In this document: one piece after another, positions 26,692 through 35,318 of the stretch
Layout of the letters: the number at the start of each line of letters is the position of its first letter
Position numbering within the stretch: the first letter of the stretch is position 1
NCBI GenBank assembly: GCA_013619105.1
Contig: JABXKU010000029.1
Location: 1-45,684, forward strand
From: Desulfuromonadales bacterium
GTDB lineage: Bacteria; Desulfobacterota; Desulfuromonadia; Desulfuromonadales; Syntrophotaleaceae
Reading direction: 5' to 3'
DNA: 45,684 nucleotides
The notes under the pieces: model-generated
What the model was told of the DNA's origin: nothing
The model's database searches: none
What the model saw: only the letters and a program-made list of their open reading frames with translations
Translations under genes and position numbers: made by a program

Positions 26692-28280
26692 CGACGACTC
26701 CTGTTGGTTGCTGTTTCTGCAATCTGCTCGGCGATCTTGAGACCATCCAAAGCAGCGCTCATGATTCCTCCCGCGTAACCGGCTCCTTCGCCGGCGGGAT
26801 ATAGTCCGGATTGATGCAGGGCCTGGCCATCCGCCTGCCGCAAGATGCGCAGCGGCGCTGAAGTGCGGGTTTCGACACCGACCAAGGTTGCCTCAGACGT
26901 GATAAAGCCCCGCATGCGGCGCTCAAAATGAGGTAACGCCCGGCGCATAGCAGTACTGACAAAAGGTGGCAAAACCTGCTGCAGATCCCATTCTCTTACC
27001 CCGGGCCGGCAGGAAGAGTTCAACGGCCCTTTGCCGCGGCCGAGAAAAGAAAGTAGATTCTGCGCTGGCGCTCGATAATCGCTACCGCCGGCGACAAAAG
27101 CCGCCTCCTCCCAGCGGCGCTGAAAGCGCATTCCAGCCAGGGGGTCTGTCCCACCGAAATCATCGGGACGCACCGCCACCACCAGGGCACTATTACTGTA
27201 AGGACCATTGCGCAATCGATTGCTCATGCCGTTGACCACCAGCCCCTGCGATTCGGATGCAGCCAGCACCACCTCTCCCCCGGGACACATACAGAAGGAG
27301 TAGATACCGCGCTTGGTCTCTGGGTCATTGTAGGTCAAGGCATATTCAGCCGGCTGCAACTGCGGATGGCTGCGATGTCGGTACTGAATAAAGTTAATCA
27401 ACTCCGCTGGATGCTCGACCCGCAAACCGATAGCAAAGGGCTTGCTTTCTAAAGCCACGCTCTGCTTAGCCAACATGCCATAAGTATCGCGAGCGCTGTG
27501 ACCGGTAGCCAGCACCAGACTGTCGCAGGGGAATTCTTCCTGTTGATTGAGAACCGCCCCTTGTATGCTTCCCGCGCTAATAGTCAGACCGGTCAGGCAG
27601 GTATCGAAGCGAATCTCCACCCCGAGTCGCAACAGCTCGCGGCGAAAGTTGATCAGTACCAGTCGCAGCCGATCGCTACCGACATGGGGCTTGGCCTGAC
27701 TGAGAATCTCTTCGCTGGCTCCAAAATCGACAAGGGTCTGAAGCACATATCCACCCCAGGGATGTTTGACGCGGGTATTGAGCTTACCGTCGGAAAAGGT
27801 CCCGGCGCCACCTTCGCCAAACTGGATATTGCTAGCCGGAGCGAGGGGTCCGCCAGAGCGAAACCGGTTAACAGCCAGCACCCGCCGTTCCACCGGCTCA
27901 CCGCGCTCGATGAGGGTGACCTGAAAACCGTGACGAGCCAAGCTTAAGGCGGTAAAGAGCCCCGCCGGTCCCATGCCAACAACCAGCACTCGATGGTGCC
28001 GTTCCCGGGAAAGGATATCCGGCACTGCGGGAGGGTTCCAAAGACTCAGCCGCCGGTTACCGTCGTGAAGAGCCAGCAGTGCGACTTCATCGGCCACATC
28101 GAAAACAACAGAAAAGATGCGCAGCACCTTCGGCTTGCGCCGGGCATCAATGGCCCTGCGCACAACCTTAAAACCACGCAAATCTGCCTGTTCAAGGCCT
28201 AGTTCTGCGGCCACCCTGACCGGCAGCAACGATTCATCTTCATCGAGATCCAGAGCGATCTCTCGCAACTGCAGAGCCAT
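26688..28280 (-). CDS. FAD-dependent dehydrogenase of the COG2509 type
   Basis: 530 residues. Residues about 1-90 form a small N-terminal domain seen in this family (with FKVVRRAIDARRKPKV). An FAD-binding Rossmann motif follows (VLVVGMGPAGLFTALSLARHG), then SGGPLAPASNIQFGEGGAGTFSDGKL, FCMCPGGEVVLA and a C-terminal PAGEGAGYAGGIMSAALDG that closes the FAD site. No substrate is known for the family. The ATG at 28278-28280 has AAGGAGG 8 nt upstream; a TTG one codon earlier is less likely. First gene of the trio with yhaM and the MBL hydrolase. Confidence 0.85.
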   Translation of the reverse strand: MALQLREIALDLDEDESLLPVRVAAELGLEQADLRGFKVVRRAIDARRKPKVLRIFSVVFDVADEVALLALHDGNRRLSLWNPPAVPDILSRERHHRVLVVGMGPAGLFTALSLARHGFQVTLIERGEPVERRVLAVNRFRSGGPLAPASNIQFGEGGAGTFSDGKLNTRVKHPWGGYVLQTLVDFGASEEILSQAKPHVGSDRLRLVLINFRRELLRLGVEIRFDTCLTGLTISAGSIQGAVLNQQEEFPCDSLVLATGHSARDTYGMLAKQSVALESKPFAIGLRVEHPAELINFIQYRHRSHPQLQPAEYALTYNDPETKRGIYSFCMCPGGEVVLAASESQGLVVNGMSNRLRNGPYSNSALVVAVRPDDFGGTDPLAGMRFQRRWEEAAFVAGGSDYRAPAQNLLSFLGRGKGPLNSSCRPGVREWDLQQVLPPFVSTAMRRALPHFERRMRGFITSEATLVGVETRTSAPLRILRQADGQALHQSGLYPAGEGAGYAGGIMSAALDGLKIAEQIAETATNRSRR

Positions 28281-28373
28281 CAAGCAGCCCTCCTTAAGAT
28301 TTGCGCCGGGACTGGCGCAGAGGTTTTCACCGGATTCGGACCATTCAGCGTGTCTCGATCGGCGAAATAGAGA

Positions 28374-29537
28374 TTATGCCACGGGAAATTCAATTTGGAA
28401 AACGGTGCCTTGCCCTATTTCACTCTGTGCCTTGATATGACCCTGGTAAGTTTTAACGATACGCAGCACCACAGACAAACCAAAACCCGTCCCCTTGGGC
28501 TTGGTGGTATAAAACGGGTCAAATATCTTGCTGAGATTCTCTGGGGAGATCCCCAGACCGGTGTCGCTGACCTCAATCTGAAGGCGGTCCCGGTCTCGAG
28601 CCAACCGAACCCCTAATTCGCCCCCCTGACGCATTTCATAAATAGCGTTAGTAAATAGATTGGTGAAAATTTGTTCCACTTCGACATTATTCGCCGTGAT
28701 AGGCGGTAACCCGGTTTCCAACTCACAGATCAGCTTGATATTATGAGCCTCAAGCTGGTCATTTAAGTTGGATAGGATATGCTCAATGACATCCTGCAAA
28801 AAAACCGATTGTGTCGCTCCTCGCGGCTGCTTGCTGGAAGCCAACAACTGGACCAAGATGTCGTCGATGCGATCCACCTCGCCAAGGAGTTTATCGATAT
28901 AGCCGGCCCTTTCCGGATCATCGGCCAGAACAGGCTTGAGTATCTGGGAAAACAGACTAATGGCATTGAGGGGATTGCGAATCTCATGGGCCATCCCCGC
29001 GGCCAAATGCCCGAGAGTCGCAAGCTTTTCGGCCTGCAAGATTTCCGCATGAGCCTGCTCCAGTTCCAGAGTTTTTTCCGCAACCCGCCGTTCCAGCTCG
29101 CTGTTCCAGCCCTTGATTTCGTTAAGCAACCGCTCCCGCTCCAGACGCAGTTCGCGGTTATGAATTTCGATGCGCCGAATACGCAGAACGTTATCAATTC
29201 GGTCGATCAGATCCTGATTTCTGAAGGGTTTTAAAATATAATCTGCTGCGCCAGCCTTCATAACCTCGACAGCAATCTGCTCGTTCCCTTTGCCGGTCAG
29301 CATAATAACGTAGGTATCAGGAAAACGCTGGCGCATCTCTCGCAGGGTGGTCATGCCATCCATACCGGGCATCATATAATCGAGGAGCACCAGACACGGT
29401 TTTTCCCGCTCGGCCGTCGCCAGGCATTCCTCGCCACTTTCAGCGGTAATGACTTCGTAACCACGGGTGGTGAGCAACATTACTGCGAGATCGAGGATAA
29501 GAGTTTCATCATCGACCACCAATATCCGACCGGACAT
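28374..29537 (-). CDS. Response regulator-histidine kinase hybrid (REC-HisKA-HATPase)
   Basis: 387 residues, no membrane segment. An N-terminal receiver (Asp53 in VLLDYMMPGMDG, Lys in ILKPF) joins through a long coiled coil (about 115-172) to a kinase core: His184 in GMAHEIRNPLNAISLFSQIL, N-box IFTNLFTNAIYEM, G1 DTGLGI and G2 GTGFGLSVVLRIVKT. The receiver likely takes input from another kinase and controls this kinase. The second Met is chosen because GGAGGT lies 6 nt before it; the upstream ATG would add 8 residues. Target unknown. Confidence 0.87.
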   Translation of the reverse strand: MSGRILVVDDETLILDLAVMLLTTRGYEVITAESGEECLATAEREKPCLVLLDYMMPGMDGMTTLREMRQRFPDTYVIMLTGKGNEQIAVEVMKAGAADYILKPFRNQDLIDRIDNVLRIRRIEIHNRELRLERERLLNEIKGWNSELERRVAEKTLELEQAHAEILQAEKLATLGHLAAGMAHEIRNPLNAISLFSQILKPVLADDPERAGYIDKLLGEVDRIDDILVQLLASSKQPRGATQSVFLQDVIEHILSNLNDQLEAHNIKLICELETGLPPITANNVEVEQIFTNLFTNAIYEMRQGGELGVRLARDRDRLQIEVSDTGLGISPENLSKIFDPFYTTKPKGTGFGLSVVLRIVKTYQGHIKAQSEIGQGTVFQIEFPVA

Positions 29538-29654
29538 GCCTGCACCTCCAGACTTGCTCATTTCACTACCTTAAAACCCCACATACCATAACCTTTGACA
29601 TGCCTTTTTTGCAAGGACAAAGCCCTGCAAAAAAACAGCCTACCACAAAGCAAA

Positions 29655-29672
29655 AGCAGCCCTAAGGCTGCT
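29655..29672 (-). terminator. Short terminator hairpin after the universal stress gene
   Basis: AGCAGCC/GGCTGCT (7 bp) with a 4-nt loop, followed on the minus strand by TTTTGCTTTG. About 50 nt past the stop of the universal stress protein gene. Confidence 0.6.
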
Positions 29673-29721
29673 CTGCGTCATGTTTTCTCAACCGATCATT
29701 TAGCCGTTAAACTACCGGAAA

Positions 29722-30168
29722 CTACCCCGCATAGCGAATGGTCATCACCGGAACAGTAGACTTGCGCACCACCTTCTCCGCCGTGCTGCCAAACAGCACA
29801 TGATCCAAGCCGCTGCGACCATGGGTTCCCATCACAATCAGGTCGGCGGAGACCTCCTCAGCCTTTTTAATAATCTCGTCGTAGGGAATCCCCGGAACAA
29901 TAAAGGATTCGTAGTTGTCGTATTCCTGTAGATTGACCCGACAGAACTTATCCATCATCTTTCGCGCACCCTGTTCGATCTCCTCCTCGAGGGTTTCAAA
30001 AGAGATATGCGGCACGTAGAAACCACGCAAATCAACCGGCTCGTTGATGACATGTACGACCAACAACAAGGCCTGGTATCTTATGGCCAGATCGCGGGCA
30101 TATTCAAAAGCATAGGCCGAGTTTTCAGAAAAATCGCTGGCAAACAGAATTGTCTTGAATTCTTTCAT
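29722..30168 (-). CDS. Universal stress protein, UspA family (ATP-binding type)
   Basis: 148 residues, single Usp domain. FKTILFASDFSENSAYAFEYA forms the first strand-helix. The C-terminal GTHGRSGLDHVLFGSTAEKV matches the G-2x-G-9x-G(S/T) nucleotide-binding motif, so this is the ATP-binding class rather than the non-binding UspA type. Cytoplasmic stress-related protein of unknown client. Apparently monocistronic. Confidence 0.92.
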   Translation of the reverse strand: MKEFKTILFASDFSENSAYAFEYARDLAIRYQALLLVVHVINEPVDLRGFYVPHISFETLEEEIEQGARKMMDKFCRVNLQEYDNYESFIVPGIPYDEIIKKAEEVSADLIVMGTHGRSGLDHVLFGSTAEKVVRKSTVPVMTIRYAG

Positions 30169-30260
30169 TGTGCCTCCATGCTGGGCTTGCGATTTATCGC
30201 CAATTCTCCTTTTGGAACCATGGCATATGCTTGAAAAACAGTCAACGATGGGATCAGCCG

Positions 30261-30653
30261 CTAATTGGCCCTGACCGCCTTTTGTTCCGTGAGCATTTTG
30301 TTCATGACAATACGTAACTCATCCAGCTTTATCGGCTTGTTGATATATTCATAGGCCCCTAGATGAATCGCCTCCAGATAAGACTCAACCCCTCCGTGGG
30401 CAGTTACCATGATGACCTGAGTGCTGGGATAATGGCGATTGAGTTCGCGTAAAAAATTCATCCCGTTCATTTCAGGCATCTGTAGATCGCTGATCACCAC
30501 CTGCACATTCTGCCGCTGTAAAAAATCAAGAGCCTCTCGACCATTGGCCACACTGTCTACCCGATAGCCTTCCTGCTCCAGAATCTTGCTCAGCCCAATT
30601 CGAGCGTTCTCTTCATCGTCTACGACCAGTACCCTGCTATCTCGTTGCTCCAC
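30261..30653 (-). CDS. Single-domain response regulator
   Basis: 130 residues: a receiver domain only, with acidic pair VDDEE, phospho-acceptor Asp56 in VVISDLQMPEMNG, Thr in VMVTAHGG and Lys in YINKPIKL. No output domain, so it must act by protein contact or as a phosphorelay intermediate. Start chosen at GTG 30651-30653 because a very strong AAGGGGAGG lies 5 nt before it; upstream in-frame codons encode unconserved sequence. The hybrid kinase at 28374-29537 is a plausible partner, inferred only from proximity. Confidence 0.85.
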   Translation of the reverse strand: MEQRDSRVLVVDDEENARIGLSKILEQEGYRVDSVANGREALDFLQRQNVQVVISDLQMPEMNGMNFLRELNRHYPSTQVIMVTAHGGVESYLEAIHLGAYEYINKPIKLDELRIVMNKMLTEQKAVRAN

Positions 30654-30817
30654 CGCTACCTCCCCTTGCTTTTCACTGTTGATCTGCAAAAAGCTTACCA
30701 TTTTAGGCAAGGCTGTCAAGCAACGGAATAACACGGAAAAACCACAAAAACATGGTTTCTTTCAATCACTTACCCTACTTACATGACTAGAAACATTCTC
30801 ACCAGAGACCTGAAAAA

Positions 30818-31633
30818 TCAAGCTTCAGCCTGCCAGAGGAGAATCAACTGATGGATCAGTTCGGCAAGGACGGAGACCCCATTCCGACCAACAGCCAGCA
30901 CCTCTTGGTGACTCAGAGGAGAAGCACTGAGCCCCGCCGCCCGGTTGGCCACATAGGACAGTCCCGCTACCCGCATTCTCAGGTATTTGCCCATAATCGC
31001 CTCGGGCACCGTGGACATGGAGACAGCATCGGCGCCAAGCAGACCCAGGGCTCGTATTTCGGCGGGGGTTTCGTAGGAGGGGCCGGGCAGAGCCGCCAGC
31101 ACGCCCTGGGCGAAACCGATACCCCGCTGACGAGCAAAGGACTGTAGCGCCGCATAGTGCTGCTGATCGTAGAGCTGCGATAGATCGAGAAAGGGATCGT
31201 TGGGCTCCCCCCGCAAAGGATTGTCGCCGAGCAGATTAATGTGATCAGAAATGGCCATAAAGTGACCCGGTAGCAGATCCTGACGAATGCCGCCGACGGC
31301 GTTGGTCAGCAGCAAAAACCGACAGCCGAGCAGTTTAGCCAACTGCACCGGCGCACAGACCTGGCGGGCATTCAGTCCCTGATAGAGATGAAAACGGCCC
31401 TGAAAAACCAGTACCCGCCAGCCTTGCAGGTTACCGGCGAGCAATTGCCCGGCGTGCCCCGCAAGTTCGGTGTGAGGAAAGCAGGCATAGTCCCCATAGG
31501 GGAAAACCTGACTTCCCTCCAGACTTTCTGCGGCGCCGCCGAGGCCGGAACCAAGTACGATGGCCAGATCAAAAGGCGCCTTACCCAGGCCTTGCTGAAT
31601 CGCCTCCTTTAGCTGCTCGAAGCCACCTGCCAT
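30818..31633 (-). CDS. Purine nucleoside phosphorylase (PNP/MTAP family)
   Basis: 271 residues. It splits purine nucleosides with phosphate to base and ribose 1-phosphate. Visible: phosphate-binding LGSGLGG near residues 27-33, QGRFHLYQG, LTNAVGGI, GPSYETPAE and SMSTVPEAI (substrate-binding), and YVANRAAGL. The trimeric, high-molecular-mass-independent type I PNP is indicated by these motifs. GGAGG precedes the ATG. With mtnP at 32453-33316 it makes a small purine-salvage cluster. Confidence 0.9.
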   Translation of the reverse strand: MAGGFEQLKEAIQQGLGKAPFDLAIVLGSGLGGAAESLEGSQVFPYGDYACFPHTELAGHAGQLLAGNLQGWRVLVFQGRFHLYQGLNARQVCAPVQLAKLLGCRFLLLTNAVGGIRQDLLPGHFMAISDHINLLGDNPLRGEPNDPFLDLSQLYDQQHYAALQSFARQRGIGFAQGVLAALPGPSYETPAEIRALGLLGADAVSMSTVPEAIMGKYLRMRVAGLSYVANRAAGLSASPLSHQEVLAVGRNGVSVLAELIHQLILLWQAEA

Positions 31634-31656
31634 TGGTATCCTCCTGAGGAAAAGAC

Positions 31657-32403
31657 CTACTGAAGCAACTCCAGATATTGGTCGGCTTGTTCACCTAGCT
31701 CCGAGGATGGTGACAGTTTAACCACATTACGAAAGTATTGCACCGCTTCGGTCGGATTGTCTGCTTTCATATGGGCCAGACCAAGCTGAAAATGGGTGCG
31801 AATGTTGTTGCCATTGAGTTTTAACGCTTGCAAAAATTCTCCCAGTGCGCGATCAGTCTTACCCATGGCATAGTAAGTTTCGCCAAGGCGCAAATGGGCC
31901 TCATCGTAGCGAGGGTTTTGCCTCAAAGCCTTGCGGTAGGCGTTAGTCGCTTCAAGGTATTCCCGTTTCTGAAAGTGCGCGTAGCCGAGACCGGTCAGGG
32001 AAACTTCTGAACTGGTAAACATCATATTGGAAGCCGCCTTGCCGAAATAATGGATGGCGTCATCCGGACGCTGCATGTTGAGGTATAGATCACCCAGATT
32101 GTTTTCGATCAGCGAATCATCGGGCCGTAATTGTAGGGCCCGAAGATAGTGTTCTTCGGCCTCGGCAAAAGCGCCCTTAAGCTGATACGCGCGTCCCAGG
32201 CCAACCAGAATATCAACGTTATGGGCGTCCGCTTTATGAGCCATGTAAAATTCCTGCAGCGCGCGGCTGGCGTCACCCTCCTGCAGATAGGAAACTCCAA
32301 GAATGTAGTGAACATCCTCCTGCTGCGAAGAGCTTTTCTTAGGTTCTGCACAGCCAACCAACAAACCACACAAGATTAGGATAACCGCCGAGCTGAAACG
32401 CAT
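31657..32403 (-). CDS. Tetratricopeptide-repeat lipoprotein (PilF/PilW-like)
   Basis: 248 residues. A signal peptide ends in a lipobox (LLVGC, Cys18), then about six TPR units spaced 34 residues apart cover the rest (for example ALQEFYMAHKADAHNVDILVG, AEEHYLRALQLRPDDSLIENN, ALGEFLQALKLNGNNIRTHF). The architecture resembles PilF/PilW pilotins that help assemble type IV pilus secretins, but many outer-membrane TPR lipoproteins share it. GGAGGATCT precedes the ATG. It lies between two purine phosphorylase genes. Confidence 0.82.
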   Translation of the reverse strand: MRFSSAVILILCGLLVGCAEPKKSSSQQEDVHYILGVSYLQEGDASRALQEFYMAHKADAHNVDILVGLGRAYQLKGAFAEAEEHYLRALQLRPDDSLIENNLGDLYLNMQRPDDAIHYFGKAASNMMFTSSEVSLTGLGYAHFQKREYLEATNAYRKALRQNPRYDEAHLRLGETYYAMGKTDRALGEFLQALKLNGNNIRTHFQLGLAHMKADNPTEAVQYFRNVVKLSPSSELGEQADQYLELLQ

Positions 32404-32452
32404 AGATCCTCCGCCACTGTCGCACAGATTCGAACCCGGCGACCAAAAGTGA

Positions 32453-33316
32453 TTACAGGTATTTATCCAACAACAGAGCCAGTCGCTCTCGGGTATCTCC
32501 AGATATTTGGCTGGGATCGGTCATGATGGCATACTGCAGCGCGCTGCCACAGCCACAGGGCCGGTTTGTAGCAGCAAGACCTGCCGCGACCTTGATGATA
32601 TTGCGGGCCGTCGCCACGTTCTGTTTAATGATGGCCAGCACCGCCTCCACCGAAACATCTTCATGCCCCTCATACCAGCAATCGTAGTCGGTAGCCAAGG
32701 CCACCGTGCCGTAACAGATCTCCGCTTCGCGAGCCAGACGCGCTTCCGGGAGGTTAGTCATACCGATGATGTCCACCCCCCAGCTGCGATAGATGTTCGA
32801 TTCGGCCCGAGTAGAAAAATTAGGCCCTTCGATACACAGGTAGGTTCCGCCCCGATGCACGGTCGCACCGACCTCGGTCGCGGCCTGAGCCAGAATGGTG
32901 GACAGATCGCCACACACTGGATCGGCAAATTGCACATGCCCAACGACTCCTTCGCCAAAGAAGGTCGAGTCCCGCTTTCCTTGGGTTCGGTCGAAAAACT
33001 GATCGGGAATCACTATCTGGCCGGGAACGATCTCTTCCCGCATACTGCCCACCGCCGACACCGAAATAATTCGCTCCACTCCGAGCTGTTTCATCGCATG
33101 GATATTCGCCCGATAAGGCACCTCGCTTGGGAGTAAACGATGACCGCGTCCGTGGCGCGGCAGAAAAACCATCTTTACACCGTCCAAAGTGCCCGTAATC
33201 AAAGCATCAGAAGGTTTACCGAAGGGGGTCTCTACTTCAACCTCTTGCACATCACTCAACCCTTCGATTTCATAGAGCCCGCTGCCCCCGATTACACCAA
33301 TCACTGCCTGTGCCAT
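32453..33316 (-). CDS. mtnP: S-methyl-5'-thioadenosine phosphorylase
   Basis: 287 residues. It cleaves methylthioadenosine, the by-product of polyamine and related synthesis, to adenine and methylthioribose 1-phosphate. Visible: GVIGGSGLYEIEGL, PRHGRGHRLLPSEVPYRANI, SVSAVGSMREEI, CIEGPNFSTRAES and IGMTNLPEARLAREAEICYG. A C-terminal Cys-containing extension (RPCGCGSALQ) follows. The ATG at 33314-33316 (MAQAVIGVIGGSG) has AAGGA upstream; the frame is open for 41 further codons but these lack family similarity. Confidence 0.9.
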   Translation of the reverse strand: MAQAVIGVIGGSGLYEIEGLSDVQEVEVETPFGKPSDALITGTLDGVKMVFLPRHGRGHRLLPSEVPYRANIHAMKQLGVERIISVSAVGSMREEIVPGQIVIPDQFFDRTQGKRDSTFFGEGVVGHVQFADPVCGDLSTILAQAATEVGATVHRGGTYLCIEGPNFSTRAESNIYRSWGVDIIGMTNLPEARLAREAEICYGTVALATDYDCWYEGHEDVSVEAVLAIIKQNVATARNIIKVAAGLAATNRPCGCGSALQYAIMTDPSQISGDTRERLALLLDKYL

Positions 33317-33350
33317 ATATGCGTTCCTTTCGTTCTTAGGATGTCGACGT

Positions 33351-34394
33351 TTACTTGGATTTTGCGCCGTCAAGTTTACCTTTAAGCTGACCGCAGGCCG
33401 CAGAGATATCCTGCCCCTTGCTGGCACGACGAATTGCAATCATATCGCGACTAAGCAGATACGTCTGAAAAGCCTCGATCCGCCTTGCCGTCGGTGCTTT
33501 CAACGGCGAAGCGGGATGTTCGTTATAAGGGATCAAATTGATCTTAGCCCGGATACCGTGCAGCAGCCCGACCAAGCGCTTGGCGTCCTGATCACTGTCG
33601 TTGACATCACGGATCAGAATATATTCAAAAGTTATGCGCTGCCGTGGCGCCAAGGGATAATCCCGACAGGCTGCCATCAGTGCCTTAAGAGGGTAGCGCC
33701 GATTAATGGGCATCAACTGATCCCTCACCTCATCAGTGGTGGCATTGAGAGAGACCGCCAGATTAAGTTTAATCCTCCGGCCAAGGTCAAGCATCTCAGG
33801 AATCAGTCCCGCAGTAGAAAGGGTCACCTTGCGCTGACTGAAATCGAGACCTTCCGGCAGATAAAAAATCTGCAGCGCCTTGATGACATTTTCCAAATTA
33901 TCCAGAGGCTCGCCCATACCCATAAGCACGATATTTTGAATCGGTCCATCCCGCAGAGCTGCGCAGACTTGATTCACGATCTCAGCGGTGGTCAAGTTGC
34001 GCACCAGGCCGAAGCTGCCGGTATGACAAAAGGAACAGCCCATAGCACAACCAACCTGAGTCGAAATACACAGTGTGGCCCGCCCCCCCTCCATGGGTAT
34101 GCGTACCGTCTCCACACTTTGCCCGTCATCCAACCGAAACAGGTATTTGCGCGTGCCATCGCAACTTTGCTCCACCACCTCCGGTTGCAGATTGGAAACG
34201 TAGGCGCGCTGCTGTAGCTCTAGCCGTAAAGCCTTGGCCAGATCGGTCATATCATCGAAAGAGCACACATCACGACCATAGATCCAGCGCATGATCTGGC
34301 TAGCGCGGAACCGTTCTTTACCGAGTCCGGAAAGAAACTCGATCAACTCTTCTTGGGTAAGATTTTTAATATCAACAAGCTGTGATTCTGACAT
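33351..34394 (-). CDS. rlmN: Dual-specificity RNA methyltransferase RlmN
   Basis: 347 residues. A radical-SAM enzyme that methylates A2503 of 23S rRNA and A37 of some tRNAs. The 4Fe-4S motif CAMGCSFC (116-123), [16 protein letters not shown] and [11 protein letters not shown] are intact, and a C-terminal Cys in [10 protein letters not shown] provides the second catalytic cysteine. The start at 34392-34394 (MSESQ) has AGGAG upstream. The frame stays open through the neighbouring family B repeat, but that stretch is repeat-derived and unlikely to be translated. Confidence 0.95.
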   Translation of the reverse strand: MSESQLVDIKNLTQEELIEFLSGLGKERFRASQIMRWIYGRDVCSFDDMTDLAKALRLELQQRAYVSNLQPEVVEQSCDGTRKYLFRLDDGQSVETVRIPMEGGRATLCISTQVGCAMGCSFCHTGSFGLVRNLTTAEIVNQVCAALRDGPIQNIVLMGMGEPLDNLENVIKALQIFYLPEGLDFSQRKVTLSTAGLIPEMLDLGRRIKLNLAVSLNATTDEVRDQLMPINRRYPLKALMAACRDYPLAPRQRITFEYILIRDVNDSDQDAKRLVGLLHGIRAKINLIPYNEHPASPLKAPTARRIEAFQTYLLSRDMIAIRRASKGQDISAACGQLKGKLDGAKSK

Positions 34395-34423
34395 GATGCT
34401 CCTGGCAATCGTACTGATTTTGC

Positions 34424-34607
34424 AGCTAGTGTTCATCCGAAAGTTCTGGATGAACACTAGCTGGTTTCTGATATGGAAACGAGCAATTTTTCGTAAGGTC
34501 AAGGAAATCAAGGCATTGCGCGGAGGCGTACATCGGTACGCCGCACAAGCAAGACTGTAGATTGACGCAGAGATTACGGAAAAGGGCCGTTTCGGAACAG
34601 AAACCAG
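34424..34607. repeat. Family B structured repeat, copy 1
   Basis: Between rlmN and ndk. Visible stems: a perfect 15-bp hairpin AGCTAGTGTTCATCC/GGATGAACACTAGCT (34424-34438, 34448-34462; 9-nt loop); a long-range 10-bp stem CTGGTTTCTG/CAGAAACCAG (34461-34470, 34598-34607) continued by GAAACG/CGTTTC; TTTTTCGTAA/TTACGGAAAA (34487-34496, 34574-34583); and a central GGCGTAC/GTACGCC hairpin (34525-34542). Copy 2 at 35136-35315 keeps each stem although both strands differ. A third, deleted copy is at 42399-42479. Confidence 0.85.
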
Positions 34608-34610
34608 ATA

Positions 34611-34643
34611 AAAAGCCCTCCAAATTGTATCTGAAGGGCTTTT
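34611..34643 (-). terminator. Intrinsic terminator after ndk
   Basis: AAAAGCCCT pairs with AGGGCTTTT around a 15-nt loop; on the minus strand it ends in a TTTTTAT run. About 30 nt past the ndk stop and next to the end of family B copy 1. Confidence 0.75.
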
Positions 34644-34670
34644 CAGGCACAAGGTTTAATGCGGCGCAGG

Positions 34671-35084
34671 TCAGAGCAGTTCCAATCCGGCAAAGAAATA
34701 ATTGATTTCAAAAGCGGCCGTTTCGACGGCATCGGATCCATGGGTAGCATTGCGGCCGATGGCGGTGCCAAAATCGCGCCGCAAGCTGCCGGCTGCGGCA
34801 GATGCTGGATCGGTAGCCCCCATCAGCTCGCGCCATTTAAGTATGGCATTTGGTGCTTCCAGCACCATCACCAGACAGGGACCGCTGCTCATGAAACCGG
34901 TCAGGTCAGCAAAGAAGGGTTTACCCTGGTGCTCATGATAAAAGCCACCGGCCTGGGCTTCGCTGAGCCAGATCTTTTTCAGACCAGCGACAGAAAAACT
35001 GGCTTCGTAAATACGGGCCAGAATCTTTCCGGCATGACCGGCTGCGAAAGCGTCGGGCTTAATGACGGCGAATGTTTGTTCCAT
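34671..35084 (-). CDS. ndk: Nucleoside diphosphate kinase
   Basis: 137 residues, the usual length. It balances nucleoside triphosphate pools by transferring phosphate from ATP. The phospho-acceptor His115 sits in the canonical NATHGSDAVETA, and the N-terminus MEQTFAVIKPDAF is typical. The ATG at 35082-35084 is the family start; the nearest Shine-Dalgarno-like AGGAG is about 13 nt away, unusually far. Both sides of the gene carry a family B repeat, and a terminator follows it. Confidence 0.95.
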   Translation of the reverse strand: MEQTFAVIKPDAFAAGHAGKILARIYEASFSVAGLKKIWLSEAQAGGFYHEHQGKPFFADLTGFMSSGPCLVMVLEAPNAILKWRELMGATDPASAAAGSLRRDFGTAIGRNATHGSDAVETAAFEINYFFAGLELL

Positions 35085-35135
35085 AACGATAAAAGTACTC
35101 CTAGAAAGCTTCCATCCGAAAGCATCGGCTAAATA

Positions 35136-35315
35136 ACTAGTGTCCATCCGGAAACCTTGGATGGACACAGTGCAGTTTTCATATGGGAAACGAGCAATTT
35201 TTCCCAAGGTCAAGGAAATCAAGCGCTTGCACGGAGGCGTAGCTATTTACGCCGCACACGGAAGGGCGCGGATTGACGCCGAGATTGGGGGAAAGAGCCG
35301 TTTCCGGATGAAAAC
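35136..35315. repeat. Family B structured repeat, copy 2
   Basis: Between ndk and hisG, ending 3 nt before the hisG stop codon. Stems match copy 1: GTGTCCATCC/GGATGGACAC (35140-35149, 35159-35168; 9-nt loop), GTTTTCAT/ATGAAAAC (35175-35182, 35308-35315) plus GGAAACG/CGTTTCC, TTTTTCCCAA/TTGGGGGAAA (35198-35207, 35285-35294), and the central GGCGTA/TACGCC hairpin (35236-35253). Paired changes relative to copy 1 keep the folding. Confidence 0.85.
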
Positions 35316-35318
35316 TAA

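Noticed and set aside
34395-34652. N-terminal extension of RlmN through the repeat region
   Set aside because: The extension has no family similarity and is made of repeat sequence; the ATG at 34392-34394 has a ribosome-binding site and matches homologues.
34395-35318. Small plus-strand reading frames in both family B copies that give similar peptides (KVKEIK.L.GGV..YAA)
   Set aside because: The similarity follows from the repeated DNA. Copy 1 has a stop in the shared frame, there is no ribosome-binding site, and stem pairing rather than codon pattern is conserved.
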